Source: an uncultured Eubacteriales bacterium | Lineage (GTDB): Bacteria; Bacillota; Clostridia; Oscillospirales; Oscillospiraceae | NCBI GenBank assembly: GCA_905202605.1 | Contig: CAJKSU010000081.1 | Span: 1-11,231 of the forward strand | Length of the DNA stretch: 11,231 nucleotides | Reading direction: 5' to 3' | Shown: positions 6,279 to 11,231 of the stretch, in pieces | Numbering within the stretch: position 1 is the stretch's first letter | Layout of the letters: every line of letters begins with the position of its first letter | Translations under genes and position numbers: made by a program | The notes under the pieces: generated by a model | What the model was told of the DNA's origin: nothing | The model's database searches: none | The model's input: only the letters and a program-made list of their open reading frames with translations

Positions 6279-6307
6279 ATTGTAATCAAGCCGCACTGCA
6301 TTTGCAA
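6279..6307 (-). promoter_or_regulatory. Candidate sigma-A promoter for the DUF3842/nickel module
   Basis: On the minus strand TTGCAA (6307-6302) and TACAAT (6284-6279) are separated by exactly 17 bases, close to the housekeeping consensus TTGACA/TATAAT. The ribosome site begins one or two bases after the -10 box. A transcript started at the usual distance would have a leader of only about nine bases and lose part of its Shine-Dalgarno sequence, which counts against it or implies an unusual start point. Confidence 0.4.
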
Positions 6308-6438
6308 CCGTTTTTTCTATAACGCCATGCTCCCAGTACCCTTGTCCGGACGATTTCATAAATTGTTCAAATTCTGTTTATAGGCTGGTCAAACTCCCCC
6401 GGTATCATAGTTCCTGTAAGAAGCAAAATGCCAATTGA

Positions 6439-6488
6439 GTCATCCTGCCTGATGACCGTTTCCGGGCAAGCCTGCACAACATTGCCCG
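6439..6488. other. Two adjacent hairpins in the intergenic gap upstream of DUF3842
   Basis: The 300-base gap 6264-6563 carries no credible gene. Within it are two perfect inverted repeats side by side: GTCATC/GATGAC (6439-6444 with 6451-6456, loop of six) and CGGGCAA/TTGCCCG (6463-6469 with 6482-6488, loop of twelve). Both lie upstream of the candidate promoter of the nickel module. They could be protein-binding sites, part of a small RNA or a longer leader. No known riboswitch core is recognised. Confidence 0.35.
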
Positions 6489-6523
6489 ATATTCTTCTTT
6501 ACAAATACCCCCTCTGAGACATC

Positions 6524-6565
6524 GTGTCCCCCGGATCCTGCCTTGATCCGGGGGACACACTTTTT
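6524..6565. terminator. Perfect 14-bp inverted repeat after the GNAT gene, likely terminator
   Basis: GTGTCCCCCGGATC (6524-6537) pairs perfectly with GATCCGGGGGACAC (6545-6558) around a seven-base loop. It starts six bases after the stop codon of the acetyltransferase gene, the usual place for an operon terminator. The T run (ttttt, 6561-6565) is on the plus-strand side, overlapping that stop codon. On the minus strand the stem is not followed by U residues. It is thus a textbook terminator for plus-strand transcription, though no plus-strand gene is seen before it. For the minus-strand operon it would act as a strong stem without a U tail. Confidence 0.65.
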
Positions 6566-7007
6566 ATGTCCGGTCCTTTATCATCTGACCGTAGCCCAGA
6601 GAAGTAAAGCCAATTCTGCGGTACAGCGCCGCGCCCCTTACATTGTCCGGCTCATATTCCAGCCGATAACGCTTCACGGTTCCGTCATTTTGCGCCTCAA
6701 GAAAGCGGAAAAATGCCGTTCCCAGCCCATGCCCCTGAAATTCCGGGCGGATATACAGCTCCTCAATCCAGATGACAATGCCGCCCGCCTCCTGCGAAAA
6801 GCTCTTTGCCAGAAGCGCATATCCGGCAGCTGCGCCGTCCTGCTCGATGATATAAGCAGCTGCAAACGGGGTGTTCTCCATCAGCGCGTCAAATGTCCGT
6901 CCGAAGTATTCTACCGGCACCGGATGCGATACTGCATCGCCGCTGTAGAACTCCCTGCACATGGCGAGGTAGCTCTGCCGGTCAGCTTGGGTAATGGGTC
7001 GAATCAT
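6564..7007 (-). CDS. GNAT family N-acetyltransferase
   Basis: The 147-residue product has the Gcn5-related acetyltransferase fold, which moves an acetyl group from acetyl-CoA to an amine. Motif A is clear: EELYIRPEFQGHGLGTAFF (residues 82-100), with QGHGLG (91-96) as the pyrophosphate-binding loop. Motif B follows with ALYRRIGF near 125-135. The substrate cannot be read from the sequence; small molecules, antibiotics or protein N-termini are all possible. It begins three bases after the rpiB stop, with GGAGG eight bases upstream lying inside the end of rpiB. This indicates coupling to rpiB and a place at the end of the housekeeping operon, followed by the inverted repeat. Confidence 0.9.
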   Translation of the reverse strand: MIRPITQADRQSYLAMCREFYSGDAVSHPVPVEYFGRTFDALMENTPFAAAYIIEQDGAAAGYALLAKSFSQEAGGIVIWIEELYIRPEFQGHGLGTAFFRFLEAQNDGTVKRYRLEYEPDNVRGAALYRRIGFTSLGYGQMIKDRT

Positions 7008-7010
7008 CCT

Positions 7011-7448
7011 TCAGCCCTCCAGCGCCATGATCTTATCCACCCGGCGCTGATGGCGTCCGCCCTCAAACTCGGTGGCAAGCCAGATGTCCACAATATCCAT
7101 GGCGAGATTCTGCCCGATGATCCCGGCGCCCATGGCCAGCATATTGGTGTCATTGTGGCGGCGGGTCATCTCTGCGGACAGCGGGTCGGAGCAAAGGGCG
7201 CAGCGGATGCCCTTTACCTTATTGGCAACAATGGAAACGCCGATGCCCGTGGTGCAGATGACGATACCCTTTTCGCATTCGCCGGCTGCCACCGCCTTGG
7301 CTGCGGGAGCCGCAAAGTCGGGGTAGTCGCAGCTCTCGGTGCTGCTCGTTCCAAAGTCCACCGCTTCATAGCCCTTTTCCGTCAGATGAGCCTTGACAGC
7401 CTCCTTGAGGGCGTAGCCGCCGTGGTCGCATGCAATTGCAATTTTCAT
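7011..7448 (-). CDS. rpiB: Ribose-5-phosphate isomerase B
   Basis: RpiB interconverts ribulose-5-phosphate and ribose-5-phosphate in the non-oxidative pentose phosphate pathway. The 145 residues show the RpiB/LacAB pattern: MKIAIACDHGGYALK (1-15) with the DHGG phosphate/substrate loop, DFGT (31-34), and the anion-hole and base region GIVICTTGIGVSI (61-73) with catalytic Cys65. RRHNDTN (96-102) with His98 and a C-terminal GGRHQRRVDKI follow. The usual CGTG is CTTG here, a conservative change at a position that varies in the family. The start is fixed by AAGGGAG seven bases upstream and lies 13 bases after the preceding phosphatase gene. Allose-6-phosphate isomerase activity is an alternative in this family, but the housekeeping context favours ribose phosphate. 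Confidence 0.95.
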   Translation of the reverse strand: MKIAIACDHGGYALKEAVKAHLTEKGYEAVDFGTSSTESCDYPDFAAPAAKAVAAGECEKGIVICTTGIGVSIVANKVKGIRCALCSDPLSAEMTRRHNDTNMLAMGAGIIGQNLAMDIVDIWLATEFEGGRHQRRVDKIMALEG

Positions 7449-7461
7449 GATGATCTCCCTT

Positions 7462-8262
7462 TCATATCCGCACTTGCCGCGGTGTTCTTCCTATATAACG
7501 TGTAAGATAGCGGAAGCCGCAGGCGGAAAGCAGCGCCATTCCCTCCTCCAGCCCTGCGGCAATATGCTTCGGCTCGTGGGCGTCGGTGCCGATGGTGATC
7601 AGCTCGCCGCCCAGCGCTCGATATCGCCGGAGGACATACTCCGGCGGCAGCGGCTCCCGGAGTTGGGTTCGGTAGCCGGAGGTGTTCAGCTCCAGTGCTT
7701 TCCCCCGCTCCACCAGTGTTTTCAGGATCTCCTGCACCAGATCGTCAAAGGGGGATAGATCCACCTGAAATCCCGCCTTCTCCCGCATATACCGGAGGGG
7801 ATAGCTGAGGTGTGCCAGCGAATCGAACCAGTCCGTCCTGCTCAGCGACAGCAAGCACTGAAGGTATTCCTCCAGCAGCGCCCGGCACTGTGCCTCCGAT
7901 TCATATTCGATCCAATAGTAATCCAGCCCGGAGGGGCAGTTGTGCATGGAGCCAAGCACAAAGTCGATCCCCGGCTCCGCCAGCACCTGCCGGGCGGCCT
8001 CCGGACGGAGAATCGCCTGTCCCAGCTCGATGCCCTTGCGGATGGTCAGCTTCGGATAGGCGCATTGCGCCTCCTCCAGCTCCCGCTTCTCCGCTGTCCA
8101 GTCAAAGCTGTCGTCCGGCTTTCCCTTTTCGTCCACCAGATCACAGTGATCGGTAAGGCACAGCTCCGTAATCCCGGCCTTTTCTGCCGCCGCACACAGC
8201 TCCGTCAGGGGGGATTCTGCGTCAAAGGAGCAGCGGCTGTGGAGATGATAATTCCAGCGCAT
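7462..8262 (-). CDS. PHP-domain phosphoesterase, histidinol-phosphatase (HisK) type
   Basis: The 266-residue protein belongs to the PHP metallophosphoesterase family, close to HisK-type histidinol phosphatases that make histidinol from histidinol phosphate. The metal-binding residues are all visible: His6 and His8 (NYHLHS), His39 (LTDHCD), Glu79 (KGIELG), His107 (SMHNC), His151 (AHLSYP), and Asp227 and His229 (TDAHEP). The start at 8262 is one base after the gpsA stop, with GGAAGG just upstream; a frame open to 8295 would run into gpsA. No other histidine-biosynthesis gene is in the window. The substrate is therefore less certain than the fold, and another phosphorylated metabolite is possible. 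It sits between gpsA and rpiB in a tight run of genes. Confidence 0.87.
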   Translation of the reverse strand: MRWNYHLHSRCSFDAESPLTELCAAAEKAGITELCLTDHCDLVDEKGKPDDSFDWTAEKRELEEAQCAYPKLTIRKGIELGQAILRPEAARQVLAEPGIDFVLGSMHNCPSGLDYYWIEYESEAQCRALLEEYLQCLLSLSRTDWFDSLAHLSYPLRYMREKAGFQVDLSPFDDLVQEILKTLVERGKALELNTSGYRTQLREPLPPEYVLRRYRALGGELITIGTDAHEPKHIAAGLEEGMALLSACGFRYLTRYIGRTPRQVRI

Positions 8263-8263
8263 C

Positions 8264-9265
8264 TCAGCCTTCCAGCCAGATCTCGTCGATCTCATGGCGC
8301 TTCTGACGGCGCATCAGGCCGCCGATGGCCTCCTGTACACTGCCGTTTCCATAGAGCACCTGATAGGCCGCATCCGCAATGGGCATTTCAATGCCGTATT
8401 TCTCCGCCAGCTGATGGGCGGAAGCCGTGGCATAGTAGCCCTCTACCACTGCGCCCACCTTGTCCATGGCCTCCTTGGCAGTCATGCCCTCGCCGATATA
8501 AATACCGCACCGGTGATTTCTCGAATGCATGGAGCAGCAGGTCACGATCAGGTCGCCCACGCCGGACAGCCCGGCAAATGTCTCCTTCTTTGCCCCCAGC
8601 GCCACCCCCAGCCGTGCCGACTCGGTGAGGCCGCGGGTCATCATCAGCGCCTTGGTATTGTCACCGCAGCCTGCGCCCTCCAGAACGCCCGCGATCAGCG
8701 CATAGATGTTTTTCAGCGCCGCACCCAGCTCTACGCCCACCATATCACCGCTGGCATAGACCCGGAATACATCGGACATAAAGGCGTCCTGAAGCATATC
8801 CACAATATCATGATCCTTGCAGGCCACCACGCAGCCGGTGGGAATGCCCCGGCCTACCTCCTCGGCATGGGTGGGGCCGGACAGCACTGCAACCCTTGCC
8901 CCGGTGACCTCGCTGAGGATCTGGCTCATGCGGTTGGAGGTGTCCCGCTCAATGCCCTTGGTCACGGATACGATGATAGAATCCTTCGTCAGATAGGGCG
9001 CCATCGCCGCAGCCGTCGACCGCACCGCAAAGGACGGAACCGCCGAAACCACAAAATCTGCATCCTTCACTGCGGAAATCTCCGTGGTCAGCTGAATCTC
9101 CTCCGGAACCGCCACGCCCTTGAGCAGGGCGTTTTCATGATGCTCCCGGATATAGTCCACCTCGGACTGGGAATAGGACCAGACCGTAACCTGATGCCCG
9201 TTTTTATGGAGCAGAATCGCCAGAGCCGTACCCCAGCCACCGCTGCCCACAACTGTGATCTTCAT
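8264..9265 (-). CDS. gpsA: NAD(P)-dependent glycerol-3-phosphate dehydrogenase
   Basis: GpsA reduces dihydroxyacetone phosphate to sn-glycerol-3-phosphate, the backbone for phospholipids. The 333 residues begin with the nucleotide-binding loop VVGSGGWGTALA (5-16). Next come SVTKGIE (100-106), LSGPTHAEEV (128-137), the catalytic lysine region GAALKNIYALIAG (181-193, Lys185), GDNTKA (201-206), GLSGVGDLIVTC (232-243) and SRNHRCG (248-254). Length is normal for the family. CAGGAGG lies a few bases upstream of the ATG. It directly follows plsY by 16 bases: PlsY uses the glycerol-3-phosphate that GpsA makes, so the pairing is functional as well as positional. Some members carry THAEEV where others have SFAKEV; this is normal in Firmicutes. 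Confidence 0.97.
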   Translation of the reverse strand: MKITVVGSGGWGTALAILLHKNGHQVTVWSYSQSEVDYIREHHENALLKGVAVPEEIQLTTEISAVKDADFVVSAVPSFAVRSTAAAMAPYLTKDSIIVSVTKGIERDTSNRMSQILSEVTGARVAVLSGPTHAEEVGRGIPTGCVVACKDHDIVDMLQDAFMSDVFRVYASGDMVGVELGAALKNIYALIAGVLEGAGCGDNTKALMMTRGLTESARLGVALGAKKETFAGLSGVGDLIVTCCSMHSRNHRCGIYIGEGMTAKEAMDKVGAVVEGYYATASAHQLAEKYGIEMPIADAAYQVLYGNGSVQEAIGGLMRRQKRHEIDEIWLEG

Positions 9266-9281
9266 GGAAAGGAACCTCCTG

Positions 9282-9935
9282 TTACTTTGCTTTTTTATGG
9301 AGAGAGAATTTATTTTCGTTGCCCTGAATCAGCCGCTGGATATTGCTCCGATGCTGGAACACGATCAGCCCGCCCACCAGCAGCGCCGCCGCCAGACACA
9401 CCGGGTCATGATACAGCACCCATGCCATCACAGGGAACAGAATTCCCGTAGAAATGGAGCCGACGGACACATAGCGGGTCAGAGCGGTGAGGAGCACAAA
9501 GGATCCCCATACCACCACGGCCACCTTCCAGGAAATCATAATGGCAATGATGCCGCCGGACATAATGCCTTTGCCGCCCCGGAACCCGAACATGCAGGGG
9601 AACATATGCCCCAGCTCGCAGAACAGTCCGGCGATATACTTGGCCCGCAGGGGGGAGATTGCCGTGATCCCGGCACGGGTCAGAAGATGCGCCCCCAGCA
9701 CGCCCAGCAGCACGCCCAGCACCGCCTTTAATACGTCCGCCAGAATCACCAGCAGCGTCAGCTTTCCGCCGAACACCCGGTTAAAGTTGGTCAGACCTGC
9801 GTTGCCGCTGCCGTGGGTACGGATATCGTCCCGCAGGATATACTTGCTCACCAGAATTGCCCCATTGGAGCAGCCCAGAATGTAGGGTACCGCCGTCAAA
9901 AGCAGTACGCCGAGGATGACATAGAGTGCGGTCAC
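9282..9935 (-). CDS. plsY: Acyl-phosphate--glycerol-3-phosphate acyltransferase PlsY
   Basis: PlsY is the membrane enzyme that acylates glycerol-3-phosphate from acyl-phosphate to give lysophosphatidic acid. The 217 residues hold several hydrophobic helices and the three loop motifs of the family: SGNAGLTNFNRV (43-54), the GHMFPCMFGFRGGKGI region (109-124) that includes the GGKG phosphate site, and QHRSNIQRLIQGNENKF near the C-terminus. The start codon is GTG at 9935, overlapping the der stop as GTGA, which implies coupling to der. The ribosome site (GGGAGAGG) is rather far upstream. The basic C-terminus (HKKAK) is expected on the cytoplasmic side. The gene order der-plsY-gpsA is a known arrangement in clostridia. 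Confidence 0.96.
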   Translation of the reverse strand: MTALYVILGVLLLTAVPYILGCSNGAILVSKYILRDDIRTHGSGNAGLTNFNRVFGGKLTLLVILADVLKAVLGVLLGVLGAHLLTRAGITAISPLRAKYIAGLFCELGHMFPCMFGFRGGKGIMSGGIIAIMISWKVAVVVWGSFVLLTALTRYVSVGSISTGILFPVMAWVLYHDPVCLAAALLVGGLIVFQHRSNIQRLIQGNENKFSLHKKAK

Positions 9936-11231
9936 ACCTTGTCACCATCCTCTCCCTTCTGGCGGATAATCAGCTTAATGGGGGTACCCTCAAAGCCGAA
10001 TACCGCCCGCAGCTGGTTTTCAAGATACCGCTGATAGGAGAAGTGGAACAGCTTGGCGCTGTTGCAGAACAGCACAAATGTGGGGGGCTTGACCCCGGAC
10101 TGGGTAATATAGTAGACCTTGAGACGGCGCCCCTTATCCGTAGGCGGCTGCACACGGGTGGTGGCGTCTGCCAGAATGCTGTTGAGGGTGCCGGTGGAGA
10201 TCCGCATGGCGTTCTGATTCGCCACGGCGTTGATTGTCTCATAAATGCGGTCCACCCGCAGGCCGGTGAGTGCGGAGATAAATAATACCGGCGCATAGGT
10301 CATATATGCAAGCCCCTCCCGCACGGACTTGGTAAATTTGTCCATGGTATGGGAATCCTTGCTGACCGCATCCCACTTATTGACTACGATCATGGCGGCC
10401 TTGCCCGCCTCATGCACCAGACCCGCAATCTTGGTATCCTGCTCGGTCACGCCCTCATTGGCGTCAATGAGGATCAGGCACACGTCCGCACGGGAAATCG
10501 CATCAATGCTGCGCATATTGGAGAACTTCTCCACGCTGTCGTCCACCTTGGACTTCTTGCGCATGCCTGCGGTGTCGATGAATACGTATTTGCCGTACTC
10601 ATTTTCATAATAGCTGTCGATGGCGTCACGGGTGGTACCGGCTACATTGGATACGATCACCCGTTCCTCTCCCAGAATATAGTTGAGCAGGCTGGACTTG
10701 CCCACGTTGGGCTTGCCCACAATGGCGACCTTGATGACGTCCTCCTGCTCTTCCTCCTCCGTCTCCGGGGGGAAGTTCTCCACGCACAGATCCAGCAGGT
10801 CGCCGGTGCCGTGACCATGGAAGGCGCTGACGGGGATGGGGTCACCCAGCCCCAGCGCATAGAATTCGTAAATATCCGGATTCACCGGGCCGGTATTGTC
10901 GCACTTATTGACCGCCAGCACCACGGGCTTTTTGCTCCGGAGCAGCATGCTCGCAATTTCATGATCCGCCGCAGTGGGACCGGTCTTGATATCGCAGACC
11001 ATCACAATCACGTCCGCCGTTTCAATGGCAATCTCCGCCTGCCGCCGCATAAATTTCAGCATATGGCTGTCGGTTTTCGGTTCGATGCCGCCGGTATCCA
11101 CCAGCTCAAAGTCCCGTCCGTTCCAGTCGCACTCTCCATAGATCCGGTCACGGGTCACGCCGGGGGTATCCTCCACAATGGCAGTCCGGCGACCGGTCAG
11201 CTTATTAAACAGCATGGACTTTCCCACATTG
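9932..11231 (-). CDS. der: Ribosome-associated GTPase Der (EngA), 5' end beyond the window
   Basis: Der has two GTPase domains in tandem and acts in maturation of the 50S ribosomal subunit. The visible 432 residues start inside the first P-loop (NVGKSMLFNKL), so about a dozen N-terminal residues lie past the right edge. GTPase 1 shows DTPGVTRDR, DTGGIE and NKCD. GTPase 2 shows GKPNVGKSSLLNYIL, AGTTRDAIDS, DTAGMRKKSK and NKWD. The C-terminal KH-like domain contains the RRLKVYYITQSGVKPPTFVLF block and ends GEDGDKV. An acidic linker (TEEEEQED) lies between the two GTPase domains. The estimated full length, about 445 residues, is normal for a Firmicute. Its stop overlaps the plsY start. Confidence 0.97.
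   Translation of the reverse strand, partial: NVGKSMLFNKLTGRRTAIVEDTPGVTRDRIYGECDWNGRDFELVDTGGIEPKTDSHMLKFMRRQAEIAIETADVIVMVCDIKTGPTAADHEIASMLLRSKKPVVLAVNKCDNTGPVNPDIYEFYALGLGDPIPVSAFHGHGTGDLLDLCVENFPPETEEEEQEDVIKVAIVGKPNVGKSSLLNYILGEERVIVSNVAGTTRDAIDSYYENEYGKYVFIDTAGMRKKSKVDDSVEKFSNMRSIDAISRADVCLILIDANEGVTEQDTKIAGLVHEAGKAAMIVVNKWDAVSKDSHTMDKFTKSVREGLAYMTYAPVLFISALTGLRVDRIYETINAVANQNAMRISTGTLNSILADATTRVQPPTDKGRRLKVYYITQSGVKPPTFVLFCNSAKLFHFSYQRYLENQLRAVFGFEGTPIKLIIRQKGEDGDKV

Noticed and set aside
6264..6359. N-terminal extension of the DUF3842 protein
   Set aside because: The strong GGGAGG site and the family start (MEILVIDGQGGG) both place the start at 6263. The extension covers the promoter-like sequence.

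Overview
The window reads as chromosomal DNA from a fairly GC-rich Firmicute, most likely an anaerobic gut clostridium of the Oscillospiraceae/Ruminococcaceae type. This is inferred from the order der-plsY-gpsA, strong AGGAGG ribosome sites, ATG/TG overlaps between genes, and the family types present. No rRNA, tRNA or other taxonomic marker is available. Every credible gene lies on the minus strand, so transcription runs from the right edge to the left.

Right half (11231 down to 6564): a housekeeping run of der (5' end cut by the window edge), plsY, gpsA, a PHP-family phosphatase of the HisK type, rpiB and a GNAT acetyltransferase. Gaps are 16 bases or fewer, or the genes overlap, so this is probably one operon covering ribosome assembly, the first steps of phospholipid synthesis and sugar-phosphate metabolism. 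A perfect 14-bp inverted repeat follows the last stop codon.

Gap 6264-6563: 300 bases without a gene. It holds that repeat, two further hairpins, and a promoter-like TTGCAA-N17-TACAAT just before the next gene.

Left half (6263 down to 41): a nickel module. A DUF3842 protein comes first, then a 146-base hairpin-rich leader, then an ECF-type Ni/Co importer (CbiM/NikM with a C-terminal PDGLE region, CbiQ, CbiO). The importer is followed with ATGA overlaps by larE, larB and larC, the three enzymes that build the nickel-pincer nucleotide (NPN) cofactor of lactate racemase and other LarA-family enzymes. The logic is import nickel, build the pincer ligand (LarB carboxylates, LarE adds sulfur), then insert nickel (LarC). 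No larA-type apoenzyme is in the window.

Far left: a methylated-DNA-cysteine methyltransferase gene is cut off before its PCHRV active site, at a sharp change to AT-rich sequence. This suggests an insertion or rearrangement.

The points most worth following are the DUF3842 gene attached to the nickel module, the structured leader in front of the importer, the three-cysteine LarE, the single-frame LarC with its 25-histidine tract, and the broken ogt junction.
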